Source: Prevotella sp. tc2-28
GTDB lineage: Bacteria > Bacteroidota > Bacteroidia > Bacteroidales > Bacteroidaceae
Length of the DNA stretch: 64,000 nucleotides
Reading direction: 5' to 3'
Assembly: GCF_900107705.1 (NCBI RefSeq)
Contig: NZ_FNRE01000004.1
Location: 124,001 to 188,000, forward strand
Below are positions 46,418 through 54,261 of this stretch, piece by piece. The notes below the pieces were generated by a model, which had not been told where the DNA came from, did no database searches, and saw only the letters and a list, made by a program, of their open reading frames with translations. Each line of letters begins with the position of its first letter. The first letter of the stretch is position 1. The position numbers and the translations under genes are program-made.

Positions 46418-46969
46418 TTACCCTTCGTCCACGCCGTCTACGATGCTACCGCTGTCACCACCACCCTGGTTCCCGTTCCCGTTATCGTTATCGTTCCCGT
46501 TCCCGTTATCGTTCCCGTTCTCCGGATCCTCCACGTCGCCGCTGTCGTCGGAGGTCACGCGCTTCAGCACGTTGCCGTCCTCGTCCAGGCAGGTAATCTG
46601 GATGGAAGTGTTCTTCAGCTCGTCCTTCAGCTCCACGTTAGGCGTGAAGATGATGCGGCGCACGCTGATGAGGCTGGTCTTTACGTCCTCGAGGTCGGCA
46701 ACGGCCTTCGAGCGGACGCCGAAGCGCATGGTTCCCAGTCCGGGCAGAGGGATGGAGTGACCTTCGGTCGCCCACGTACGGATTACTTCACCTGCAGCAT
46801 CCCAAGCCGCCTTGATCACACCTGCAGAGATTCCGCTGTGGGTGCTGGCCTCCGCGAACACCTTCTTCTCCTGGATGGGGATGTAGAGGTCGGGACGCAT
46901 CACGAACTTCTTGCCAGGATTCTTACCCAATTTCACTTCACGTCGTTGTGCAATTACTTTAATAGCCAT
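46418..46969 (-). CDS. HU-like DNA-binding protein with low-complexity tail
   Basis: 183 residues. The Bacteroidales-type HU-related domain (about 1-125) starts MAIKVIAQRREVKLGKNPGK and contains GISAGVIKAAWDAAGEVIRT and PLPGLGTMRFGVRSKAV. A ~35-residue Gly/Asn/Asp repeat tail (GNDNGNGNDNDNGNGNQGGG) follows, encoded by 6-base units. It may shape DNA architecture, but DNA binding of this subgroup is inferred by similarity. It is followed by the smalltalk gene. Confidence 0.88.
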   Translation of the reverse strand: MAIKVIAQRREVKLGKNPGKKFVMRPDLYIPIQEKKVFAEASTHSGISAGVIKAAWDAAGEVIRTWATEGHSIPLPGLGTMRFGVRSKAVADLEDVKTSLISVRRIIFTPNVELKDELKNTSIQITCLDEDGNVLKRVTSDDSGDVEDPENGNDNGNGNDNDNGNGNQGGGDSGSIVDGVDEG

Positions 46970-47024
46970 AATTTTTAATAATAAGTTAGTTAGACATTTG
47001 TAAATAATTTTGTTAATACTCTCG

Positions 47025-47204
47025 TTATCGCCTTGTTTCGCTTCCAGAAGGCGCTGTTAAGGAAAACAATTGCTTAGGCAGGACTCCGACTTTAACTGTT
47101 GAATCAATCGGTATCAGTAAAGAATCACATAAGGGCGATATAGCAAATAATCTAGTTACAAAACAGAGAGATAGAAGTATTAATAATGCTCTTTTTCGTT
47201 TCAT
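47025..47204 (-). CDS. Possible small exported protein (uncertain)
   Basis: 59 residues from ATG 47204. It opens with a signal-peptide-like MKRKRALLILLSLCFVTRLF; the rest (SPLCDSLLIPIDSTVKVGVL and 12 further residues before the RR end) matches nothing I recognise. A -7 element (TATTTTTGC, 47253-47261 minus strand) precedes it, and the HU-like gene follows 55 bp later. It could be a real leader-like gene, a truncated secreted protein or chance. Confidence 0.3.
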   Translation of the reverse strand: MKRKRALLILLSLCFVTRLFAISPLCDSLLIPIDSTVKVGVLPKQLFSLTAPSGSETRR

Positions 47205-47571
47205 TTCAGAATGAGAATTTATCACTTTGATGACTATTATTCAACTTACTTTGCAAAAATACAAAAAAAGAGTGGCAAAATTGACTTAGTAATTTTTTTT
47301 TTGAGGAAAAGAACGTTATTTTTCAATTTATTCATTGAATTTTGCTTGAAAAATGCTATCTTTGCCGTATAAAAATTGTATTTGATATGGTAACTAAAGA
47401 TCTGAACCGTTTGTAAATTAGTATGTCTAAGCATTCAGAATACACGTCTGATTGTCACGCTTGGTTATTGATAAGTCTTGAAAATCAGCAGTTTATATAT
47501 CTTTTTGATAATGCGTAAGTCTTATTTTAGTAGTTCCACTTTTGGATATGATTACCATTTTTGGAAATAAA

Positions 47572-47713
47572 ATTGGCGCAAAATGTTTTAGATAAAATAT
47601 ACAAGTCGATTTCTTGGTATTTTGTAATGATGTAATTACTTAAGAATCAGATGCTTGCAACTGGTTTCCATCTAAAGATTCTTAATTTGATTTTGCGCCA
47701 ATTTTGCGCCAAT
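47572..47713. repeat. ATTTTGCGCCAAT repeats (one inverted, two direct)
   Basis: ATTGGCGCAAAAT at 47572-47584 is the reverse complement of ATTTTGCGCCAAT, which occurs twice with an 11-bp period at 47690-47702 and 47701-47713. The arrangement resembles arm-type binding sites of tyrosine recombinases. Confidence 0.7.
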
Positions 47714-47788
47714 ATTTCCTGTTTTAACACATAATCGTTGGAATTTAAGTTAAAATTAAGTTAACATCTTAATTTAAGGATAAAAAGG

Positions 47789-47821
47789 AAAACCTTGTAA
47801 GTTGTTGACCTACAAGGTTTT
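47789..47821 (-). terminator. Terminator downstream of the tRNA fragment
   Basis: AAAACCTTGTA and TACAAGGTTTT, an 11-bp perfect stem, followed on the minus strand by CCTTTTT. It lies directly after the tRNA 3' end, as a tRNA terminator would. Confidence 0.8.
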
Positions 47822-47826
47822 GTGAG

Positions 47827-47868
47827 GGTGCCCGGACGGACTCGAACCGTCGACATTCAGAACCACAA
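47827..47868 (-). other. 3' half of a tRNA-His(GTG) gene; attachment site of the integrated element
   Basis: On the minus strand the sequence runs from an anticodon loop TTGTGGT, through a variable loop and a perfect T-arm (GACGG-TTCGAGT-CCGTC), to the acceptor strand CGGGCAC plus discriminator C. The matching 5' acceptor strand GTGCCCG and D-arm are absent upstream, so no full tRNA is here. A tRNA 3' half cut at the anticodon loop, followed by its terminator, is the typical att remnant left on one side of a tRNA-targeting element. Confidence 0.8.
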
Positions 47869-47934
47869 GCACTGATGCCGATTCTCTCGGACTCCCTTTG
47901 TACAGTGCAAAAACACGATAGTCTCAAAACAGCG

Positions 47935-47956
47935 TTTGCGGCTATTTTGCGGCTAT
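47935..47956 (+). repeat. TTTGCGGCTAT direct repeat, two units
   Basis: Two exact 11-bp units with no spacer, 67 bp inside the element from the att core. Flanking ACGATAG (47914-47920) and CTATCGT (47953-47959) form an inverted pair. Confidence 0.8.
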
Positions 47957-48026
47957 CGTTATTTCGGGATTGAAATTTGCAATTTGGCACTTTTGTTTCT
48001 TTAACTTAAATTGTTAAATTTCATTA

Positions 48027-48581
48027 CTACTTCGAAGTAAGGTCATCAAGATGCTTTCTCAATGCTTTTTCAAGCTCATTTTTGCTACCTTTCTCCAGCT
48101 CCAGTAAGGAAAGAATCCTGTCGGTTTCTTCCTGTGCTTTGGTCAAATGTTGCTGTGCATTGGACAAATGTTGTTGCTCATTAGCTATCAACTGATGAGC
48201 GAATCCAATTTGTTTTGCAAGCTCGGCCATGGTCTTACCGTTAGTAAACATCTGGTCGATGAGTTTATCAAGTGACGATGGACTAGCGGAAAAAGATGAT
48301 GGTGCGTCCTCGTCTTCTGTTTGAACACTTTCCTTGCCAAACAATCCCTGCCTTGTATTGCGAGGCTCGCAGATCATCTCACCATCACCTGTTTTGAACC
48401 ACGTTTCATCGATGTCGTTGTAGATGGCAAGGATTCTCTGGACGGCCTTTTTGGAAAGGTCACGTCCTTCACTTCTTGATTTTCCAATCATCCCTATTGA
48501 AAATCCAAGGTCTTTAGTTGCACGATTGTCGTTCAGATGCTTGAACGTCATGTACTCGTCGAATCTGTCGATAATTCTCAT
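48027..48581 (-). CDS. Phage-repressor-like helix-turn-helix regulator with coiled-coil tail
   Basis: 184 residues. The N-terminal ~75 residues are an XRE-type helix-turn-helix (FDEYMTFKHLNDNRATKDLG, then GMIGKSRSEGRDLSKKAVQR, LAIYNDIDETWFKTGDGEM), of the kind seen in phage and ICE repressors of Bacteroidales. Residues ~115-180 form a coiled coil with Gln-His repeats (LIANEQQHLSNAQQHLTKAQ). It diverges from the 48773 gene across a ~190-bp region with overlapping opposed promoters, so it probably represses the element's lytic-type or transfer genes. Confidence 0.85.
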   Translation of the reverse strand: MRIIDRFDEYMTFKHLNDNRATKDLGFSIGMIGKSRSEGRDLSKKAVQRILAIYNDIDETWFKTGDGEMICEPRNTRQGLFGKESVQTEDEDAPSSFSASPSSLDKLIDQMFTNGKTMAELAKQIGFAHQLIANEQQHLSNAQQHLTKAQEETDRILSLLELEKGSKNELEKALRKHLDDLTSK

Positions 48582-48672
48582 ATTTCAGTGAAAATATTTA
48601 AATTTCTGTTAATCTGTCTTTATAAACATAGAATATTTAGCGTTTTACTTTGAAGAATTAGAAGTTTTAACG

Positions 48673-48734
48673 TACCTTTGCGGCCGATTTCAAAATTCTC
48701 CGAACAGGATAACGCAAATTCTGCTGCAAAGATA
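48673..48734. promoter_or_regulatory. Divergent ICE promoters between repressor and small HTH genes
   Basis: TACCTTTGC at 48673-48681 reads rightwards; TATCTTTGC on the minus strand at 48726-48734 reads towards the repressor. The two transcripts would overlap and the elements face each other, an arrangement suited to a genetic switch. Confidence 0.65.
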
Positions 48735-48772
48735 AACAAAATTTTTAAATTTCAAAACAAAAAGACGAAAAA

Positions 48773-49027
48773 ATGTTGAACTTAGGTACAAAATTTCAGC
48801 AAATGAGGCAAAAAAGGATAGAAGATTTCTGCCGTGATTATATCACGTTTGCTCCTGAAATAAAGGCAAAGCAGGTTTCTGCATGGAAAGTTGTCTGCCA
48901 AATTGCAGAAAAGTATGAAGTTGCGCCAAATACCGTCTTTACTGCTTTGAGAAATAAGAAGTTTTATTGTGGCAAACAGAATCCCGTCTGTCAGGAGGCG
49001 ATGGATAAGTACATCAAAAATTTATAG
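48773..49027 (+). CDS. Small helix-turn-helix-like protein
   Basis: 84 residues, mostly helical and basic. KVVCQIAEKYEVAPNTVFTA followed by LRNKKFY looks like a helix-turn-helix. It is first in the rightward early operon, six bases before the next gene, and a DNA-binding control role (Cro/activator-like) is inferred from position. I do not recognise the family. Confidence 0.6.
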   Translation: MLNLGTKFQQMRQKRIEDFCRDYITFAPEIKAKQVSAWKVVCQIAEKYEVAPNTVFTALRNKKFYCGKQNPVCQEAMDKYIKNL

Positions 49028-49032
49028 AAAAT

Positions 49033-49323
49033 ATGGAAATTTCACTCTCAGATTTGAAACGTATCATCACCACTGCTGCTGAAATTGGCGTGGAAAACTA
49101 TATGAAAGTTAGAGATCCAGAGTCAGATATGATGAAGCAGGCTGATGCCAAACGCTATCTCTCGAAACTCGGAATCCAGCCGGTCATGCTTCACAAGTGG
49201 GCAGACCAAAAGCTACTTACCCCCGTCAAGACAGGGGATGCCCAAAATTCGCCTGTCATGTACTCTCTTGCTGAGATTAAGCAGGTGATATTCAGTTTGC
49301 AGACATTTCAGTTGATACGATAG
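49033..49323 (+). CDS. Winged-helix excisionase/MerR-like protein
   Basis: 96 residues. QADAKRYLSKLGIQPVMLHK followed by WADQKLLTPVKTGDAQNSPV and MYSLAEIKQVI resembles the MerR-type winged helix used by recombination directionality factors. It could be the ICE excisionase or a regulator; small size and location near the att end support the first. Confidence 0.65.
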   Translation: MEISLSDLKRIITTAAEIGVENYMKVRDPESDMMKQADAKRYLSKLGIQPVMLHKWADQKLLTPVKTGDAQNSPVMYSLAEIKQVIFSLQTFQLIR

Positions 49324-49335
49324 CTCCGAATTATC

Positions 49336-50406
49336 ATGGACCAGATTGATCTCATCTTAGACAAGACCAACGGAGGATTAAAAGTCTTCCAGGAATATCT
49401 CGGTAAAACCGTTGCTCCTGGAGTGAAGTTTAAGAATCCGTTCTACGATGATACCAGAGCCAGCTGCAACTTGTATTATGGCAAGAAATGCGGCAGGTAT
49501 TTCCTCGTAGATTTCGGCGACAGTACTCTTCGAGGTGACTGTTTCTGGTTTGTCGCCAGATGGGAGAATCTGGATGCCAAGAATGATTTTGATGAAATAC
49601 TTCGTTTGATTGACAGGAAGCTATGCCTGAACATTTTCGACGATAGAAAACCGATCCTTGCGTCAAATAACAGTAAGCCTGTGGTTGTGCTTGCCAATGA
49701 CCATCAGAACGTTCCCAGTAAGGAACTGCCTTTTGAGATTGTGACAAATGCGTCACTGTCACAACTTGATTTACAGTACTGGGGGCAGTATGGCATCGAC
49801 AGCGCAACGTTAGCTAAATTCTCGGTCGTTAGTGTGAAAGCATTCCATTCCCGTCGGTCGGACGGAACCCCATATAGTATTTGCGATGATGGTCATCCGT
49901 TCTTTGGCTACTTCTTTAACGAGGGAAAGGGTGTGAAGATATACAGGCCAGGACAGCAGATGCGCTTTGTCTATGCCGGTCACCTCCCCCATCCCTACGT
50001 CTTCGGACTGAACCAGCTGCCTCCAACGGGCGATGTGCTTTACATCACTGGCGGCGAGAAGGATGTTCTCAGTCTCTCTTCACATGGTTTTCATACGATT
50101 TGTTTAAATAGCGAGACGGCGAAGGTTCCTGAGAATCTTTTGCCGTCTCTTCGCGAGCGGTTCAGCCACATCGCCATTCTCTACGACATGGACGATACTG
50201 GGCGCAAGGAGTCGGCAAACCGTATGAATGAGCTGAAAGAACATGACTGTCCGAGTGTCCTTAATATCGAGTTGCCTCTCTGCGGCAGCAAACAGGAGAA
50301 GGACATCTCGGATTTCTTCCGCCTTGGGCATACTGTCGATGAATTGAAAGACTTAACGGAAGAGGCCATTACAAAACAATGTCAAAGCTACCATAGAATG
50401 CGATGA
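49336..50406 (+). CDS. Toprim-domain primase-like protein
   Basis: 356 residues. The N-terminus (VKFKNPFYDDTRASCNLYYG, then YFLVDFGDSTLRGDCFWFVA) mirrors the DNA primase zinc-ribbon domain but lacks its cysteines. The Toprim core at about 230-310 has the catalytic Glu in YITGGEKDVLSL and the DxD in AILYDMDDTGRKESA. It is likely a primase-type enzyme for the ICE's own replication or strand processing after transfer. It overlaps the next gene by four bases. Confidence 0.8.
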   Translation: MDQIDLILDKTNGGLKVFQEYLGKTVAPGVKFKNPFYDDTRASCNLYYGKKCGRYFLVDFGDSTLRGDCFWFVARWENLDAKNDFDEILRLIDRKLCLNIFDDRKPILASNNSKPVVVLANDHQNVPSKELPFEIVTNASLSQLDLQYWGQYGIDSATLAKFSVVSVKAFHSRRSDGTPYSICDDGHPFFGYFFNEGKGVKIYRPGQQMRFVYAGHLPHPYVFGLNQLPPTGDVLYITGGEKDVLSLSSHGFHTICLNSETAKVPENLLPSLRERFSHIAILYDMDDTGRKESANRMNELKEHDCPSVLNIELPLCGSKQEKDISDFFRLGHTVDELKDLTEEAITKQCQSYHRMR

Positions 50407-51032
50407 GTACTGAAAACGGCGAGTTAAGAAGGCGGCTTGGACTAAAACATGCTGTCAAGGTACGTAAGAATGATAGATTCAGCAAAAGTGATCGTGCTTT
50501 GCTGAAAGATTACAATCTTGACGAGAAAGAGGTGTCAAAATACTGTTCAAGCGTTGATTTCGAGTGTATGAACCGCTGCTTTCACGGCATTGGCATCAGG
50601 AATCTGCACAATGGTCTGGAGTTTTTCAACGATGATGAGTTTGTCACGCCTAAGACCATTGGCGTTTCAGGTCTTATTGTTATAGTAAACACCATGTCTC
50701 AGCCGAAACGTTCATGCCTGATGTTCATGGACTTCAAGGATTTGCTGGCCTATCTTACGCTGAGGAAGCACTATCCAGCGGTAGCGATGACCAGAGTACC
50801 CAAGAAGTCTGACTATATCGTTCTAAACGAGATTGAGAACTGGCAGTACCTGTTTGCAAGAATTGGTGAATACGACACAATATATTGTTTCTTTCCCAAT
50901 ACGGATTTCGGAGGCACGCTAACCAAGACCATCGATTCGCTTCATGAGGGAAAGACAGTAGATTACTCGACCCTCTACCCCGGCTGCAAATCACTTACAG
51001 ACTATCTCCAGTTACAAAAAGGACGCATATAA
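50403..51032 (+). CDS. Toprim-like protein with degenerate active site
   Basis: 209 residues. VSGLIVIVNTMSQPKRSCLM and FMDFKDLLAYLTLRKHY, then TIYCFFPNTDFGGTLTKTI correspond to the Toprim_2 layout of ICE and plasmid primase-like proteins, but the usual Glu is Asp (MDFKD) and the DxD is replaced by PNTDFGG. It may be a structural partner of the preceding protein. Overlaps it by four bases (ATGA). Confidence 0.65.
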   Translation: MSTENGELRRRLGLKHAVKVRKNDRFSKSDRALLKDYNLDEKEVSKYCSSVDFECMNRCFHGIGIRNLHNGLEFFNDDEFVTPKTIGVSGLIVIVNTMSQPKRSCLMFMDFKDLLAYLTLRKHYPAVAMTRVPKKSDYIVLNEIENWQYLFARIGEYDTIYCFFPNTDFGGTLTKTIDSLHEGKTVDYSTLYPGCKSLTDYLQLQKGRI

Positions 51033-51084
51033 ATAGACATTCTTGGCTATCCAAAGCAGTTATAATAAAAGTTAAATTATGGTC

Positions 51085-51131
51085 TATACTCTGCGGAATC
51101 TTTAAATTTTTGCCACTTTCCGCAGAGTATA
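51085..51131 (+). repeat. Palindromic hairpin, left copy flanking the ATPase-nuclease gene
   Basis: TATACTCTGCGGAA (51085-51098) and TTCCGCAGAGTATA (51118-51131) form a perfect 14-bp stem with a 19-nt loop. The whole hairpin is present again in reverse orientation at 52607-52653. Confidence 0.95.
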
Positions 51132-51144
51132 AGCATATTTTTTG

Positions 51145-51153
51145 TATCTTTGC
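51145..51153 (+). promoter_or_regulatory. Promoter -7 element of the ATPase-nuclease gene
   Basis: TATCTTTGC, 21 bases before the chosen start; the -33 position falls in the right arm of the left hairpin. Confidence 0.6.
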
Positions 51154-51174
51154 AGTCACAAAACGTATCTGAAC

Positions 51175-52596
51175 ATGCTGATAGGTAGAAAAAAGGAACA
51201 AGAGCAGCTTCTCAGCGCAATGCGTGAGGAAGATTCGATGTTTGTGGCTGTGTATGGTCGCAGACGTGTTGGCAAGACATATCTTGTCAGAGAAACATTC
51301 GCCAACAATTTTACTTTCTATCATACGGGATTGGCAAAATCGCCGATGAAAAAGCAACTGGCTGCCTGGAAATTGTCACTTCGTGAGTACGGCATGAAGA
51401 AACCCGCAATGCCAAAGACCTGGCTTGAAGCTTTTGATATGTTGAAAGACATTATCCGGCAATCCGAAGAACCCAAGAAAATCATTTTCATTGATGAAAT
51501 GCCTTGGATGGATACCCAACGCTCAGGGTTCATTCCTGCATTGGAGAATTTCTGGAACGGGTGGGCCTCGGCCAGAAAAGACATTATCCTCATCATCTGT
51601 GGTTCGGCAACCTCTTGGATTATCAACAAAGTAATCAAAGATCATGGCGGGCTACACAATCGGGTAAACACGAAGATTCACTTGCAACCCTTCACCATGA
51701 ATGAATGCGAGAAATACGCCATTCACAGGAAACTGGGCATGAATCGCCGCCAATTGATGGAGTGCTATATGGTGATGGGAGGCATTCCATTCTATTGGTC
51801 GAAACTTGAACGAGGCTTAAGCCTTGCCCAGAACATCGACAACCTTTTTTTCAACCCAGACGGCGAACTTGTCAACGAGTTTAACGAGCTTTATGCCTCA
51901 CTATTCAAGAATCCTGCGCCATACATCAAAGTCGTCAATACCCTTGGAACCAAGCGCATAGGAATGACGCGCGAGGAACTTATCACCGAAGGCCGTCTGT
52001 CGGATAACGGAAAGTTGTCCGAGATACTTGAAGACCTCGAAGCCTGTGGCTTTATCCGCAGATACAAAGCCTTTGGTCAGAGATTGAAAGGCGCGATGTT
52101 CCAGCTTATCGACTCATATACATTATTTTATTATAGGTTCATCAAGCAGAACAGACAGGACGATGAACACTTCTGGTCATCCCAGGCGGGCACCCCCATC
52201 TATTACAACTGGTGCGGTTTGGCCTTTGAGCGCATCTGCCTGCTCCATGTCTCTCAGATCAAGAAAGCCCTTGGCATATATGGAACCATCAGCACCGTCT
52301 GCTCTTGGCGTTCATGCAATAGTGCCGCAGGTCAGAAGGGAGCGCAGATAGACTTGTTGATAGACCGTAGCGACAATGTGATTGACATCTGCGAGATGAA
52401 GTTTACAAAAGAGCCGTATGAGATGGATGCTACTGAGGATGCCAAGATACAAAACCGTCGTTCTCGATTCATAGAAGAATCTGGAACGGACAAAGCCATC
52501 CATCTTGTTCTGGTATCAGCTGCAGGAGTAAAGCGCAACAGCTATTCTGACGAATTCCAGTCAGTAATCACTGCTGAATCATTGTTTGATGCATAA
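51175..52596 (+). CDS. AAA ATPase with DUF234-type PD-(D/E)XK nuclease-like C-terminus
   Basis: 473 residues from ATG 51175; an upstream ATG at 51142 lies across the -7 element. The archaeal-type ATPase domain has Walker A YGRRRVGKTYLV (about 27-38) and Walker B KKIIFIDEMPWMD (about 95-107), with sensor-like IICGSATSW. A winged-helix region follows (TREELITEGRLSDNGKLSEI), then the DUF234 domain with AAGQKGAQIDLLIDRSDNVI and DICEMKFTKEP, giving a D...ExK nuclease motif. Such proteins are common on mobile DNA, and their role is unknown. The gene sits alone between inverted copies of one palindromic hairpin. Confidence 0.88.
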   Translation: MLIGRKKEQEQLLSAMREEDSMFVAVYGRRRVGKTYLVRETFANNFTFYHTGLAKSPMKKQLAAWKLSLREYGMKKPAMPKTWLEAFDMLKDIIRQSEEPKKIIFIDEMPWMDTQRSGFIPALENFWNGWASARKDIILIICGSATSWIINKVIKDHGGLHNRVNTKIHLQPFTMNECEKYAIHRKLGMNRRQLMECYMVMGGIPFYWSKLERGLSLAQNIDNLFFNPDGELVNEFNELYASLFKNPAPYIKVVNTLGTKRIGMTREELITEGRLSDNGKLSEILEDLEACGFIRRYKAFGQRLKGAMFQLIDSYTLFYYRFIKQNRQDDEHFWSSQAGTPIYYNWCGLAFERICLLHVSQIKKALGIYGTISTVCSWRSCNSAAGQKGAQIDLLIDRSDNVIDICEMKFTKEPYEMDATEDAKIQNRRSRFIEESGTDKAIHLVLVSAAGVKRNSYSDEFQSVITAESLFDA

Positions 52597-52606
52597 AAAA
52601 ATAGCC

Positions 52607-52653
52607 TATACTCTGCGGAAAGTGCCAAAATTTGATAGATTCCGCAGAGTATA
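52607..52653 (-). repeat. Palindromic hairpin, right copy flanking the ATPase-nuclease gene
   Basis: The same 14-bp arms as at 51085-51131 (52607-52620 and 52640-52653), with loop AGTGCCAAAATTTGATAGA matching the reverse complement of the left loop at most positions. Inner flanks of both copies share an A-rich AAAAAATA stretch. Confidence 0.95.
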
Positions 52654-52777
52654 GGCGTGTTTTTTCGAGTATGTGAAGAGATTGAGTCCACAAAACACTT
52701 TCTTATGAGGCATAAGGCTGATACATCTTATGTATCACACCTATTGCCATCATCAGAAATTGAGAAGTTTGTTTGTT

Positions 52778-53179
52778 CTACTTGCAGAGTGTCTGTAAGT
52801 CAATATCGACATTTTGCTTGTTAGCAATTGCCAAAAGGTTCTGCAGATGGTGCACATATAGCACCTCGACTTCACGGAAATGAGGTTCTCCGTCAAAAAC
52901 GACCTTATTGCTGTCGCCAAGCAAAGGATGAATGTACGTGATGGGATTGGTTAAGGTTTTTACCCATCCGTTCTTCTCCAGCAATTCTGCAGTCAGAGGC
53001 ACAGGATCCAGCCCGTCAGGAATCAGCGTCACCACATCCTCTGGCGACGGGTCATCAGCACAAAACAAATTCCCTTCAACGTGTATGCCATCCTCTTCTT
53101 TGTAAAGGGCCGTCACTTGCGCTATGTCCTTACTGCTTCTTACCCATGCCCCTATTGTCAGTTCTTTACTATTTACCAT
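52778..53179 (-). CDS. Hypothetical ICE/phage-associated protein
   Basis: 133 residues, acidic, no signal or membrane segment. GAWVRSSKDIAQVTALYKEE suggests a small beta domain at the start; LTAELLEKNGWVKTLTNPIT and the closing YVHHLQNLLAIANKQNVDID are of a type seen in Bacteroidales phage and ICE cargo. The function is not known. It is transcribed against the surrounding genes; the -7 element TACTTTTGC (53475-53483 minus strand) implies a ~290-nt structured leader. Confidence 0.65.
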   Translation of the reverse strand: MVNSKELTIGAWVRSSKDIAQVTALYKEEDGIHVEGNLFCADDPSPEDVVTLIPDGLDPVPLTAELLEKNGWVKTLTNPITYIHPLLGDSNKVVFDGEPHFREVEVLYVHHLQNLLAIANKQNVDIDLQTLCK

Positions 53180-53747
53180 CTTATATATTTTGTGTTATTT
53201 TTGTAATCAGAATTGATTTCTGCAGGTATTAACCTACATTTCCGTATACCTATGGGTACAGGAACAATCAAATAATACCAAATATGTAATACGAACTACC
53301 CTCAAAGGTATGTCAGAACTATGCATACCTCATGTATGGAAGCCATCTCACATGAGCCAAGAACTGTGGCTTCCATCCCTTCTGATTTGTAAACCCGGAA
53401 TACTTTGTTATCCTTACCATATAAACTTTTTTACTTGTCTTCACGGAAATTCCGTACAGAACTGTATTGCGGGTGCAAAAGTAATGATTTTCATTGAATA
53501 TATAGTAATAATTTGGATAAGTTTAAACCTTTTAACTTATATTATGCAATCACCTCTTAATATTCATTGTATTCAAAATAATTTTATGCTAAATCAGGAA
53601 CGTATTTCTAACATCAATCTCCAAAATGTCTGTATTCACCCTCCAAAATGTTAAAATTTCAATTTTTTCTAATAATTCCTGCTTGATTTCTAAAATTGTA
53701 GTTCCTTTGCAGCCGAAAAGATTAATTATTTAAAGGATAACAGAAAA
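53180..53747. other. 568-bp structured intergenic region before the tra operon
   Basis: No convincing gene. It contains a 10-bp stem ATGGAAGCCA/TGGCTTCCAT with a 21-nt loop (53336-53376), the palindrome ACGGAAATTCCGT (53443-53455) and a minus-strand -7 element (53475-53483). The right end has a C-T-T-T-G-C-rich promoter-like stretch (about 53700-53712) before the tra operon. A leader RNA, a small regulatory RNA or a transfer origin are possible. Confidence 0.5.
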
Positions 53748-54248
53748 ATGAGCGCATTCGCAATTTTTGCAGTTGTACTGACTTTCGCCTACGCGATATA
53801 TTATGCGGTGGTGATTTTCATGGACATGACCCGCAACGAAGGTCAGAAAAGTGAAATGGAAGACATTGACATTCCTGGCATGGCATCAAAGGTTCCTGAC
53901 GAGCCTCCTACAGAAGTTGTCGAGACTGAGGATGGCCGTTATGCCATTCCCAAGTCTGGTGAGGGAGCTAATGCCGATAATGCCGGAGAATCCAAAACGA
54001 AAACTAGCCAGAAGCAGCCCGATCAGCAGCCGACTTCAACTGGTTCTACTTCTGCTGACAAGCCAGCAGCACCGGCCACATCAGGCAATACTGCCGATAA
54101 AGTGATTCAGAAGCTGGAGAATGAGATGCATCCCGTTCCTGTGGAGTCAGAAGCAGAGTTCTTCACGGATGAGATGCTTGGCATCCTGGCCAGCGGTGGT
54201 GTTACACCTGCCGGACAGCAGATTGATGCAAAACAGATGACCTATTAA
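53748..54248 (+). CDS. Single-pass membrane protein at the head of the tra operon (TraD-like position)
   Basis: 166 residues. One N-terminal membrane helix (FAIFAVVLTFAYAIYYAVVI) is followed by an extended Pro/Thr/Ser/Ala/Lys region and an acidic end (MHPVPVESEAEFFTDEMLGI). Position directly before traE-type genes corresponds to the small membrane proteins upstream of traE in CTnDOT-like elements; sequence alone does not establish homology. Confidence 0.6.
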   Translation: MSAFAIFAVVLTFAYAIYYAVVIFMDMTRNEGQKSEMEDIDIPGMASKVPDEPPTEVVETEDGRYAIPKSGEGANADNAGESKTKTSQKQPDQQPTSTGSTSADKPAAPATSGNTADKVIQKLENEMHPVPVESEAEFFTDEMLGILASGGVTPAGQQIDAKQMTY

Positions 54249-54261
54249 CTATTGTACGGCT

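Larger units (their letters stand above)
47205..47826. other. AT-rich gene-poor stretch left of the att site
   Basis: No convincing gene. It holds a plus-strand promoter-like ATTG/TATCTTTGC pair (-7 at 47357-47365) followed only by a 9-codon ORF, an inverted pair TTAAGAATC/GATTCTTAA (about 47639-47685) and the GCGCCAA repeats at 47572-47713. The content suggests recombination-site DNA or a small RNA more than a gene. Confidence 0.5.

Noticed and set aside
47827-47900. Complete tRNA gene at the GTTCGAGTCC T-loop
   Set aside because: No 5' acceptor strand (GTGCCCG) or D-arm in the ~75 bases upstream; only the 3' half is present.
47769-47990. 73-codon minus-strand ORF over the att site
   Set aside because: It reads straight through the tRNA fragment, its terminator and the 11-bp repeats, so it is chance.
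53310-53654. 114-codon plus-strand ORF between the 53179 gene and the tra operon
   Set aside because: Composition is unlike a protein of this genome, it crosses hairpins and a minus-strand promoter, and no recognisable motif or start context exists.
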